Positions 50,501-58,640 of a DNA stretch of 64,000 bases are shown in pieces (positions within the stretch are counted from its first letter, which is position 1; each line of letters opens with the position of its first letter). The stretch covers positions 744,001 to 808,000 of the forward strand of contig NZ_JADBEJ010000005.1 in the NCBI RefSeq assembly GCF_014873915.1. The letters run 5' to 3'. Under the pieces are notes generated by a model. It ran no database searches. It was not told where the DNA came from and was given only the letters and a program-made list of their open reading frames with translations. The translations under genes were made by a program, and so were the position numbers. This DNA is from Amycolatopsis roodepoortensis. Its GTDB lineage: Bacteria > Actinomycetota > Actinomycetes > Mycobacteriales > Pseudonocardiaceae.

Positions 50501-51667
50501 TCAGCGGGCGATGCCCCGGCGAAGGTAGTCGTCGGCGTCCACTCCGGACTCGACGAGCAACGCACGCGTGTGCTTTCCCAATGCCGGGACGTCGCCCATG
50601 CACGCCTCGAAATCGTCGAAGGTCACCGGCGGCAGCAAAGCGTCGACCCTGGCGAATTCGGTGCCGACCTCGCGCCAGCGATCGCGCGCCCGCAGCTGCG
50701 GATGATCGGCGACCTGGCCGACGTCCTTGAGCTGGGCGGCGGGAACCCCGGCCGCCGCGAGCTTTTCGTCAAGTTCGCTGTTGGACCACAGCGATGTCCG
50801 GGCCGCGACGGCGGCGTCGCATTCCTCGCGATGGGCCACGCGCTGCACGTTCGTGGTGAAGCGCGAGTCGTCGGCGAGTTCGGGCGCGTCGAGGACATCG
50901 GTGACGAGGGTGCGCCAGCCGGTGTCGTTCTGGACGCCGATCAGCATCTGGCCGTCGCGCGTGGGAAAGGCGTCGTACGGCGCGATCGAACTGTGGCTCA
51001 GTCCCATCCGCTCCGGCTCGGTTCCGGCGTACATCCGGGTGTTGAGCGCGTACCCCATCCATTCGACGGTGGCTTCCAGCATCGAGACCTCGATCGTCGC
51101 GCCCTCGCCGGTGCGCCAGCGGCGCAGCAACGCCGCCAGCACCGCCTGCGCGCAGTACATGCCGGAGGCGATGTCGGCGGTCGGGATCCCGGTCTTCGCC
51201 GGGGCTTCGGGAGTGCCGGTGATCGCGATGAGCCCGGCCTCGGCCTGGATCAGCATGTCGTAGGCCTTGCGCTGCTCCATCGGCCCGCCCGAGCCGAAGC
51301 CGGACAGGTTCACCACGACCAGCTCCGGGTGATCCGCCCGCAGGTCACCGAAACCGAGCCGCTCCGCCGCTCCCGGAGCGAGGTTCTGCACGAACACGTC
51401 GGCCTTCGCGACCAGCCGCCGGACGACGTCACGGCCCTCGGCGGACTTGAGGTCGACGGCGAGCGACTCCTTGCCCCGGTTGAGCCAGACGAAATGCGCG
51501 CCGCTTCCGTGTACGGCGTGGTCGTAGGCGCGGGCGAAATCCCCGCCGTCGACGCGTTCGACCTTGATCACGCGCGCGCCGAGATCGGCGAGGTTGCGGG
51601 TCGCCAGCGGGGCGGCGACAGCTTGTTCGATGGCGACGACCGTGACCCCTTCGAGCGGCCGGGTCAT
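50501..51667 (-). CDS. CaiB/BaiF family CoA transferase
   Basis: 388 residues. ADLGARVIKVER, FVWLNRGKESLAVDLK and KAYDMLIQAEAGL with the catalytic Asp (D137) are standard class III CoA transferase features. It moves CoA between carboxylates. ATGA overlap with the acyl-CoA dehydrogenase stop shows a two-gene unit, a common pairing for feeding an acyl-CoA into oxidation. Confidence 0.93.
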   Translation of the reverse strand: MTRPLEGVTVVAIEQAVAAPLATRNLADLGARVIKVERVDGGDFARAYDHAVHGSGAHFVWLNRGKESLAVDLKSAEGRDVVRRLVAKADVFVQNLAPGAAERLGFGDLRADHPELVVVNLSGFGSGGPMEQRKAYDMLIQAEAGLIAITGTPEAPAKTGIPTADIASGMYCAQAVLAALLRRWRTGEGATIEVSMLEATVEWMGYALNTRMYAGTEPERMGLSHSSIAPYDAFPTRDGQMLIGVQNDTGWRTLVTDVLDAPELADDSRFTTNVQRVAHREECDAAVAARTSLWSNSELDEKLAAAGVPAAQLKDVGQVADHPQLRARDRWREVGTEFARVDALLPPVTFDDFEACMGDVPALGKHTRALLVESGVDADDYLRRGIAR

Positions 51668-52821
51668 GCTTTCTTCTTCTCGGCCCGCACCAGGCCACCG
51701 CCGATGATCAGCCGCTGGATCTCACTGGTGCCCTCGTACAGCCGCATCAACCGGACGTCACGGTAGATGCGCTCGACCGCGACCTCGCGCATGTAGCCAC
51801 TGCCGCCGTGCACCTGTACCGCGAGGTCGGCGACCTTCCCGGCCATTTCGGTGCAGAACAGTTTCGCCGCCGACGGCGCGATCCGCCGGTCCTCCCCCGT
51901 CACGTACGCCCGAGCCGCCTCACGGGCGAACGCCCGGCCAGCGAGCACACCGGTCTGCTGATCGGCGAGCATCGCCTGCACCAGCTGGAAATCCCCGATC
52001 GGCGTCCCGCCCTGGGTCGCGGTCGCGGCGTAGGCGACCGACTCGTCGAGCGCCCGTTGCGCCGTACCGACCGCCAGGCCCGCCATGTGGATCCGCCCGC
52101 GCGCCAGCGACGTCATCGCCGCCTTGTACCCGACCTCCCCGTCCCCGCCGACCAGCGCCTCCGGCCCGACACGGACCTGCGAGAACGTCACGTCCGCGGT
52201 ACGCGAACCCTCCTGCCCCATCTTGGCGTCCTTCGCCCCGACCGTGATGCCCGGCGCGTCCGCGGGCACCAGGAACACCGCGATCCCGGTGTCGATACGC
52301 GCGAAGACCACGAACAGCCCGGCCTCGGTGGCGTTGGTGATGAACTGCTTGCCGCCGTCGATCACCCAGCCGTCGCCGTCCGGCTTCGCGCTGGTCCGCA
52401 GACCGGCCGGATTGGAGCCGGCACCCGGCTCGGTGAGCGCGAACGACGCGACGACCTCACCCGACGCGATACCCGGCAGCCACCGCGCCCGCTGTTCGTC
52501 CGTGCCGAACCCGACGAGCACCTGTCCGGCGATCCCGTTGTTCGTCCCGAACATCGACCGCAACGCCAAGGACGTGTAACCCAGCGTCATCGCCACCTCG
52601 ACGTCCTGCACCAGATCGAGGCCGAGCCCGCCCCACTCCTGCGGGATCGCGTACCCGAACAGCCCCATCTCCGCGGCCTGCGCCCGCAGATCGGCCGGGA
52701 TGGCGTCCGTGCTCATGATCTCCAGCTCGCGAGGCATCACGCGGGTGCGGACGAAGTCGTCGATCTGGGCGAGAACGTCCGCGAACACGTCGCCGGGGAC
52801 GTCGGGGTTGCCGGTGTACAT
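51664..52821 (-). CDS. Acyl-CoA dehydrogenase
   Basis: 385 residues from ATG 52821 (GTGAGGAC upstream). FALTEPGAGSNPAG (FAD/substrate signature), FITNA and the C-terminal LYEGTSEIQR with the catalytic Glu (E363) identify the ACAD superfamily, which makes an alpha,beta-double bond in acyl-CoA. The long open frame to 53418 is antisense to two other genes. Co-transcribed with the CoA transferase. Confidence 0.94.
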   Translation of the reverse strand: MYTGNPDVPGDVFADVLAQIDDFVRTRVMPRELEIMSTDAIPADLRAQAAEMGLFGYAIPQEWGGLGLDLVQDVEVAMTLGYTSLALRSMFGTNNGIAGQVLVGFGTDEQRARWLPGIASGEVVASFALTEPGAGSNPAGLRTSAKPDGDGWVIDGGKQFITNATEAGLFVVFARIDTGIAVFLVPADAPGITVGAKDAKMGQEGSRTADVTFSQVRVGPEALVGGDGEVGYKAAMTSLARGRIHMAGLAVGTAQRALDESVAYAATATQGGTPIGDFQLVQAMLADQQTGVLAGRAFAREAARAYVTGEDRRIAPSAAKLFCTEMAGKVADLAVQVHGGSGYMREVAVERIYRDVRLMRLYEGTSEIQRLIIGGGLVRAEKKKA

Positions 52822-52923
52822 GTCCTCACTATCGATCACCGGCCGGACTTCGGTCCACCTCCAAGAGTGGATCCGGCCGCGAGACCTACCGGAGATGTCG
52901 ATCTTCGTCCTAACGTCGTTCCC

Positions 52924-53268
52924 ATGCGTACACGTACCGCTTTCCTCGCCATGGCCTCCGCCGTCGCCCTGTGCTTCACGATCCCCGCGACCGCGTCCGC
53001 GGCCGAAGGCGAATTCACCTACCGCTACTACGACGAAGACGAAGAGCTCCAGGTCGGCACCCTGGTCGACCCGCCAAGCGGCGAATGCATAGAGATACCC
53101 GAAATAGCCGACTGGGACGTCGACGCTTTCCGCCCGCGCAACAACACCGACTCGACCGCGGTGGTGTTCCTGGACGACGACTGCAAGAGCGATTCCTACT
53201 TTTCCTTGCGCCCGAACGGTGGACGAGGCTCGGACAGGCTTCTCCTGCGCTCGGTCATCTTCAGTTAG
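52924..53268 (+). CDS. Small acidic secreted protein
   Basis: 114 residues from ATG 52924. Signal peptide about 1-26 (AFLAMASAVALCFTIPATASA). Mature part: YRYYDEDEELQVGTL, two cysteines (GECIEIP, DDDCKSD) likely forming one disulfide, and a beta-rich, acidic make-up. Divergent from the ACAD gene. Family unknown; looks like a small secreted beta-barrel. Confidence 0.75.
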   Translation: MRTRTAFLAMASAVALCFTIPATASAAEGEFTYRYYDEDEELQVGTLVDPPSGECIEIPEIADWDVDAFRPRNNTDSTAVVFLDDDCKSDSYFSLRPNGGRGSDRLLLRSVIFS

Positions 53269-53329
53269 GCCAACCGGATCTCGACACTTCACCCCGCGCG
53301 GCGAAAGATGAGCCGCAGGGGTGGTCGTC

Positions 53330-54703
53330 ATGGCCCGACGTGGTCTCGTTCTCCTGGCCCTGTTCACGATCTTTCTGGGGCTGCTGGTTCCCCGCGCCGC
53401 GGCCGCCGAGCCGGTCACCAGGTACGAGGGTGAACTCGGAGGCGCACGCTATCTGGTGCTGGTGCCGGAAAACTGGAACGGCACGCTCATGCTGTGGAGT
53501 CACGGGATGTACTCCCTGGCCTATCCGGAGCCGGAGCGGATCGCGCTGACCTCGCAGCCCACGACCGAGTCCTATCTGCTGGAGCAGGGCTACGCGCTGG
53601 CCGCGTCCCAGTACCGGACCGTCCGCGGCTGGTCGATCGAAGAGGCGCTGACCGACCAGATCCGTTTGCACGACTGGTTTTCCCGCACGGTCGGTAAGCC
53701 GCGGCGGACCATCGCGACGGGCGAATCAGTGGGAGCGATCACCGCGTCCCTGCTCGCCGAGAGGAACCCGCGGCGGTTCGCCGGTTTGATGACCTTCTGC
53801 GGCAACCTCGCCGGCGGGGCGGCGCACTGGAACTCCGGTCTCGATCTCGGGTACGCCCTGAACACGCTGCTCGACGCGCGGCTGGACCTGGTGCGGATCG
53901 CCGATCCCGCGGCGAACGCGGGCCGGTTCACCGACGTGGTGCGGTCCGCCACCGCGAACCCGCAAGGCCAGGCCCGGCTCGCGCTGGCGAACGCGCTGGC
54001 CGAAATCCCCGGCTGGTTCGACGCCACCCGGCCCCGGCCGCAGGCCGTCGCCGATCAGGTTTTCTGGCAGGGCGTATGGGATCGCTTCTATCGCGTCAGC
54101 GCTTTCGGCGTGGACAGGGTCGCGCTGGAGCGGCGCGCGGGCGGCAACCCGAGCTGGAACGTGGGCGTCGATTACCGGCGGATCCTCGCGCAGGCCGGCG
54201 AGCGGCCGCTCGTGGAACGGGCCTACGCGGAGGCGGGACTGGACCTCGACGCTGACCTCGACAGGCTGGCGAAGGCACCGCGAGTCACGCCCGATCCGGC
54301 CGCGGTCGGGTATCTGGCGCGCTTCGGGCTACCGCTGGGACGCACGCCGGTCCCGGTGCTGACCATGCACACCGTCGCGGACGGCGCCGCGCCGGCGGCG
54401 CACGAACGCGCCTACGCCGAACGAGCCGGGCCGGGAGGCGATCTCCGGCAGCTGTTCGTGAACCGCGCCGGGCACTGTGTGTTCACCGCGTCCGAGGAGA
54501 TCACCGCCCTGCGCACGCTGGAGCGGCGGCTGGACGCCGGACACTGGCCGCCGGACGCGCCCGCCGCGCTGAACTCCGAGGCCGGCAAGCTCGCGCCGGA
54601 ACACCAGACGATCTTCGACGCCGTCGGGGAAGCCCGGGTGACGACCACCCCGGCGTTCACCCGGCACTCCCCTCCCCCGTATCCGAGGGTCCTGCCGTTC
54701 TAG
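53330..54703 (+). CDS. Secreted alpha/beta hydrolase (esterase/tannase-like)
   Basis: 457 residues from ATG 53330 (AGGGGTGG upstream; GTG 53321 also possible). Signal peptide ends RAAAAEP. Nucleophile elbow ATGESVGAI, YLVLVPENWNGTLMLWSHG as the first core strands (partly quoted: PENWNGTLMLWSHG), and a C-terminal VNRAGHCVFT supplying the His. Likely an extracellular esterase. Convergent with the pseudoprotease gene with 4-bp overlap. Confidence 0.82.
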   Translation: MARRGLVLLALFTIFLGLLVPRAAAAEPVTRYEGELGGARYLVLVPENWNGTLMLWSHGMYSLAYPEPERIALTSQPTTESYLLEQGYALAASQYRTVRGWSIEEALTDQIRLHDWFSRTVGKPRRTIATGESVGAITASLLAERNPRRFAGLMTFCGNLAGGAAHWNSGLDLGYALNTLLDARLDLVRIADPAANAGRFTDVVRSATANPQGQARLALANALAEIPGWFDATRPRPQAVADQVFWQGVWDRFYRVSAFGVDRVALERRAGGNPSWNVGVDYRRILAQAGERPLVERAYAEAGLDLDADLDRLAKAPRVTPDPAAVGYLARFGLPLGRTPVPVLTMHTVADGAAPAAHERAYAERAGPGGDLRQLFVNRAGHCVFTASEEITALRTLERRLDAGHWPPDAPAALNSEAGKLAPEHQTIFDAVGEARVTTTPAFTRHSPPPYPRVLPF

Positions 54704-55356
54704 GTGCCGGTGACGAGCGTCAGCCCGTAAGCCGACAGGACGCGGTTGACCGGGTAGAAGTAGGTCGTGCCGCCGCTGGAGCAGTTCCCGCTGCCGCCGA
54801 CCAGTACTCCCTGCGCCTGCGTCCCGCTGACGAACGGGCCGCCGTGGTCACCCGGCTCGGCGCAGACGGACGTGCGGGTCAAGCCGGTCAGCGTTCCTTC
54901 GGGGAAGGTGATCGACACGTTCTTCGCCTGGATGATCCCGCAGTGCCATCCGGTGGTCGCGCCGTACCGGCAGACCGACGCGCCGACCGGGGCCTCGACC
55001 GAACCGGTGATCGTGCGGCCGCCGGTGGGCGGGATCGAGCCCACCAAGCGCCAGTCGGTCGTATTGGTCACGCGGATGACGATCGCGCCGGTCGGCGGGA
55101 CCTGAGTGCCGACGACCACCCCGACCACCCGGCCCGCGCTGCGGATGGTGTCGCCGGGTTTGCCGCAAGCGGAACTCGCGATCAGGTAGCCGGTCTTGCC
55201 CGAGACGGCGGCGAACCCGGCCGTGCACCGCGTCGCGGCGCTGCTCTGCAACACACTCCCGCCGCCGAGCGGGGCTTGAGCGCTCGCGTGCGCCGTCGCC
55301 GGGAACGCCAGGCCGAACGCCAGGACCAGGCAGGACAGGGATCGGGGCAGTCTCAC
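54700..55356 (-). CDS. Streptogrisin-fold (S1E) protein lacking its catalytic triad
   Basis: 218 residues with signal peptide 1-25. The fold follows streptogrisins, with disulfide segment CRYGATTGWHCG (129-139) and C-terminal CAEPGDHGGPFVSG (165-178). But the His57 loop reads IASSAC (A63 in place of His), the Asp102 region reads TGAIVIRV with no Asp, and the Ser195 motif is GDHGGP (H171 in place of Ser). All three catalytic residues are gone while structural cysteines and glycines remain. It is an exported protease-like protein without hydrolytic chemistry, perhaps a binder or inhibitor. Confidence 0.83.
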   Translation of the reverse strand: MRLPRSLSCLVLAFGLAFPATAHASAQAPLGGGSVLQSSAATRCTAGFAAVSGKTGYLIASSACGKPGDTIRSAGRVVGVVVGTQVPPTGAIVIRVTNTTDWRLVGSIPPTGGRTITGSVEAPVGASVCRYGATTGWHCGIIQAKNVSITFPEGTLTGLTRTSVCAEPGDHGGPFVSGTQAQGVLVGGSGNCSSGGTTYFYPVNRVLSAYGLTLVTGT

Positions 55357-55432
55357 GGGACCCTCCGATGGCCGGGGATGCCCCGATCGTAACGAGCGGG
55401 GCCGCCCCTACCCACCGCCGAACCGCGCATTC

Positions 55433-56455
55433 TCAGCGCCAGCCGAGCTCCGGGGCCACGTGCTTGAGGATGCTCTCCAGCACGTGCGCGTTGTAGTCGA
55501 CGCCGAGCTGGTTCGGGATGGTCAACAAGAGGGTGTCCGCGGCCTCGATCGCCTCGTCCTCCTTGAGCGCCCGCACCAGCTCGTCCGGCTCGGCGGCGTA
55601 CGACCGCCCAAAGATCGCCCTGGTCGTCTCGTCGATCATGCCGACCTGGTCCCGAGAGTTCCGATCACGGCCGAAATACGCGCGGTCGAGGTCGTTGGTC
55701 AACGCGAAGATGCTGCGGCTGACCGACACCCGCGGCTCACGCTCGTGACCGGCCTCCTTCCAGGCTTCGCGGTAGGCCTCGATCTGCTTGCGCTGCTGAA
55801 CGTGCAGCGGCTCGCCCGTCTCGTCGTCCTTGAGCGTGGAACTCTGCAGGTTCATGCCCTGCTCCGCCGCCCACACCGCGGTCGCGTTCGAGCTGGACCC
55901 CCACCAGATCCGCTCGCGCAGCCCCTCGGAGTACGGCTCCAGCCGCAGCAGCCCCGGCGGGTTGGCGAACATCGGCCGCGGATTCGGCTGCGCGAACCCC
56001 TCGCCCTCGAGCAGCTTGAGGAAGACCTCGGTGCGCTGCCGGGCCATGTCCGCGACGGTCTGCCCCTCCTCCGGCCCGTAACCGAAGTACCGCCAGCCGT
56101 CGATCACCTGCTCCGGGGATCCTCGGCTGACCCCGAGCTGGAGCCTGCCCCTCGAGATGAGGTCGGCGGCGCCCGCCTCCTCGGCCATGTACATCGGGTT
56201 CTCGTAGCGCATGTCGATCACGCCGGTGCCGATCTCGATCTTCGACGTCCTTGCCCCGATCGCCGAGAGCAATGGGAACGGGCTGCCCGCCTGCCGCGCG
56301 AAGTGGTGCACCCGGAAGTACGCGCCGTCCACGCCGAGCTCCTCGGCCGCGACGGCCAGGTCGATCGACTGATGCAGGAAGTCGGCGGCGGACCGCGTCT
56401 CGGAGTGCGCGCTCGGCGACCAGTGGCCGAAGGACAGGAAACCAATCTTCTTCAC
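55433..56455 (-). CDS. LLM-class flavin-dependent oxidoreductase
   Basis: 340 residues from GTG 56455 (VKKIGFLSFGHW); an alternative GTG at 56494 adds 13 residues. LLM segments: AVAAEELGVDGAYFRVHHFA, IGTGVIDMRYENP, LGVSRGSPEQVI. Last host gene before tRNA-Leu. No strong Shine-Dalgarno for either start. Confidence 0.85.
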   Translation of the reverse strand: MKKIGFLSFGHWSPSAHSETRSAADFLHQSIDLAVAAEELGVDGAYFRVHHFARQAGSPFPLLSAIGARTSKIEIGTGVIDMRYENPMYMAEEAGAADLISRGRLQLGVSRGSPEQVIDGWRYFGYGPEEGQTVADMARQRTEVFLKLLEGEGFAQPNPRPMFANPPGLLRLEPYSEGLRERIWWGSSSNATAVWAAEQGMNLQSSTLKDDETGEPLHVQQRKQIEAYREAWKEAGHEREPRVSVSRSIFALTNDLDRAYFGRDRNSRDQVGMIDETTRAIFGRSYAAEPDELVRALKEDEAIEAADTLLLTIPNQLGVDYNAHVLESILKHVAPELGWR

Positions 56456-56461
56456 GCCCGT

Positions 56462-56675
56462 GTAAGCGCCCGGTGCCGGGGTTTGATTCCCCACCCTCTG
56501 TAATCGCCGGTCACAGTACGCACTTTCGGCTTCCGACCTGGCGATACGTGCCCATCCGACGCCGTGAAACCTGTCGGAGGGTAACCGAACATCGTCTCAA
56601 TGTAGGTCTGCGTGACGATACGTACCCCCCTGATTGAGGCCTCCAAGGCGACGTATACTCTTCTCACATCAGCAA
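56462..56675. other. Host region upstream of tRNA-Leu
   Basis: No gene seen in about 214 bp. A T-arm-like GGGGTTTGATTCCCC at 56478-56492 is the only tRNA-resembling piece, without acceptor or anticodon arms. Confidence 0.5.
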
Positions 56676-56759
56676 GTCCGAGTGGCGGAATGGCAGACGC
56701 GCTAGCTTGAGGTGCTAGTGTCCTTAACGGACGTGGGGGTTCAAGTCCCCCCTCGGACA
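56676..56759 (+). tRNA. tRNA-Leu (anticodon GAG)
   Basis: 84 nt. Acceptor GTCCGAG (56676-56682) pairs with CTCGGAC (56752-56758), discriminator A56759. Anticodon stem CTAGC/GCTAG (56702-56706, 56714-56718) with loop TTGAGGT, anticodon GAG 56709-56711. A long variable arm and T-arm GGGGG-TTCAAGT-CCCCC complete a class II tRNA. CCA is not encoded. Its 3' end is the integration site of the element to the right. Confidence 0.96.
56741..56759. other. Left attachment site core (attL) inside tRNA-Leu
   Basis: The recombinase reading frame ends in these 19 bases on the minus strand, the T-arm/acceptor part of the tRNA. This is the likely core duplicated at the unseen right end. Exact core length is unknown. 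Confidence 0.55.
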
Positions 56760-58489
56760 CACGCAGTATCTACACCGGGGCTGGTCATCGCATAGATGGC
56801 CAGCTCTTTTGGTTCGTAGCGTAACTCCAGATTCAACCGCTGGTAGAGCCGGGCCAGCCCGGCTGGCTTCGCATCGGCGAGCATCGCTCCGACATCCCCG
56901 AGCGAATCGATCATCGCGTAGACCTCCGCGTCCGTGACTCTCCGGTCCGCAGGCGCGCCGTCCAGCTCGGCCTTGGCCGCAACACGCTCCGCGTGTGCCT
57001 GGTTCATGGCATCGACGACGGCCGTGGGATCGACTCCCGCCCCGATGGCTTCCTGGAACCGACGAAGCCGCGCCTCCGCGTCCGCCAGCCGGCGCCGAGC
57101 CGCCTCGTGCGCACCGCCAGTGTTCCCACCAGCGGAGTCAAGCAGCGCCGCAACGGTCTGGTCGACGTTGTCGGGCGCGAACAGCCACCCGATCCACCCA
57201 TTGAGCGCTTCGACCACTGTGCTTTCACGCAGGTTCACGGTCTTCGGGTGGTCGGCGAGCATCGCTGAACCTGGCGCCATCGTCCGGGCCGTGCAGCGGT
57301 AGTACGCGCCCTTGCGGATGGTCGCACCTTGCATCTTCCGATGACAGACTCCGCAACGGACCAGCCCGCGTAGAAGGTATGTCCGAGCTGTGCTGCGAGC
57401 GCCTCGCTCCGCCTTCCTCGCTGTCGCCAGGCCGCCGCTCGCCTTCGAGCGTCGAAGCAACTGAGCTTGCGTGAACGTCTCGACAGACACGATCTTCGGA
57501 TGAGCCTGGTTCCTCGACCGCACCACGCGGTCCGGAGAAGCGCGCCGGAAGCGGACCACGTGGCCGGCTGCTACGTCGTCGGGATCCAGCAGCATCTCGT
57601 GCTTGGCCCAGCGACCGAAGATCGCATAGCCGGTGTACCGCGGATTCTCCAGAATCGCTCGAACCGTGCTTGCCTGCCAGCCGTCCGCCAACCGGTGCTG
57701 ATTCTGATCCGGCCGTTTCGCCGACGGGCACGGGATTCCTTCGAGATTCAGCATGTTCGCGATCGCGCGATCACCGCTTCCGTCGAGATACTCGGCGAAG
57801 ATGCGACGAACCACCTCGGCGCCGGGCTCGTCGATCGCGAGCAGGCGCAGCCGGAACCCCTCCGCTGCCTTCCTCGGGTTCGGATGTGGCCCGCCATCTA
57901 CGACCACGTACCCGTACGGTGCACGGCCTCCCTGGTGCCGTCCCTCGTTAACGACCTGCGCGTCCATCGCCGCCCGGACGCGCGCCTGAACGTGCTGCCG
58001 CTCCGACTCACTCATGCCACCGAGCACGCTCATCAACATCTTGTGCGACGGATTCCGCGGGTCGAACCGCCCGCCGAGCTCCGGCACCCACAAGTCCACG
58101 CCGTACGCGGCGAACCGCGGAGCGATCAGCGAGAACTGGTTGCCGAACCAACAACGGGTCCCCTCACCGACGACCAGGGCGTTCCACGTCCGGCGAGGAT
58201 TCTTCAGCTCGGCGAGCAGACGCGACGCTTCGGTCCTCCGCTCCCACGGCACTGACCGCGACTGGCCCACGTCGAAGTACTCGGCCACGATCCGGCCGCC
58301 CAGCGGCTCGACGAACTTGCGCGCGTTCCCGATCTGCCAGCCTCGCGAGGTCTCCGGGTCCTGGTTGTCTTCAGTAGAGCAGCGACCGTAGACCGCCAAC
58401 TCGCCGATCCCGTCGTCCACGGGCTCGGCTACCTCAAGGCCCAGGATCTCGTCCAATTTCGACCATGGGTCGCTGATTTCAGCGGTCAT
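56741..58489 (-). CDS. int: Large serine recombinase (integrase)
   Basis: 582 residues from ATG 58489 (GGGAGG upstream; an earlier in-frame GTG/ATG at 58516 is less likely). Catalytic S38 in VYGRCSTED, resolvase-type core to about 165, recombinase domain (about 195-330, GRAPYGYVVVDGG, ILENPRYTGYAIFG), zinc ribbon RCGVCHRKM...YRC (about 400-430), then coiled region. It integrates and excises the element. The last six codons (CVRGGT stop) are antisense to tRNA-Leu. Confidence 0.93.
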   Translation of the reverse strand: MTAEISDPWSKLDEILGLEVAEPVDDGIGELAVYGRCSTEDNQDPETSRGWQIGNARKFVEPLGGRIVAEYFDVGQSRSVPWERRTEASRLLAELKNPRRTWNALVVGEGTRCWFGNQFSLIAPRFAAYGVDLWVPELGGRFDPRNPSHKMLMSVLGGMSESERQHVQARVRAAMDAQVVNEGRHQGGRAPYGYVVVDGGPHPNPRKAAEGFRLRLLAIDEPGAEVVRRIFAEYLDGSGDRAIANMLNLEGIPCPSAKRPDQNQHRLADGWQASTVRAILENPRYTGYAIFGRWAKHEMLLDPDDVAAGHVVRFRRASPDRVVRSRNQAHPKIVSVETFTQAQLLRRSKASGGLATARKAERGARSTARTYLLRGLVRCGVCHRKMQGATIRKGAYYRCTARTMAPGSAMLADHPKTVNLRESTVVEALNGWIGWLFAPDNVDQTVAALLDSAGGNTGGAHEAARRRLADAEARLRRFQEAIGAGVDPTAVVDAMNQAHAERVAAKAELDGAPADRRVTDAEVYAMIDSLGDVGAMLADAKPAGLARLYQRLNLELRYEPKELAIYAMTSPGVDTACVRGGT

Positions 58490-58640
58490 CGGTCGCCTCC
58501 CTTCCTGGTCCATCAAGGACCGGCACCTCAGTCAGGTCGATGAGAACCGCCAGCAAGGCGCGTGCCGCCGCAGGCGTCAGCTCAGGCAATCCTGCAGGTA
58601 GGATAACCCGACAAGGCTGGTTGTTCTGGTTTGCGCTCAT
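58479..58640 (-). CDS. 53-residue protein between traB and int
   Basis: ATG 58640 overlaps the traB stop as ATGA; TGA at 58479-58481 overlaps int by 11 nt. Sequence SANQNNQPCRVILPAGLP then ELTPAAARALLAVLIDLTEVP, a short amphipathic helix, ending DGPGREATDDR. Gene order and the overlap at both ends suggest it is translated in series with its neighbours. Family unknown; a recombination directionality or accessory factor is possible but unsupported. Confidence 0.7.
   Translation of the reverse strand: MSANQNNQPCRVILPAGLPELTPAAARALLAVLIDLTEVPVLDGPGREATDDR

Noticed and set aside
56462..56500. Second or degenerate tRNA beside tRNA-Leu
   Set aside because: Only a T-arm-like GGGGTTTGATTCCCC is present; no acceptor or anticodon stems can be built.
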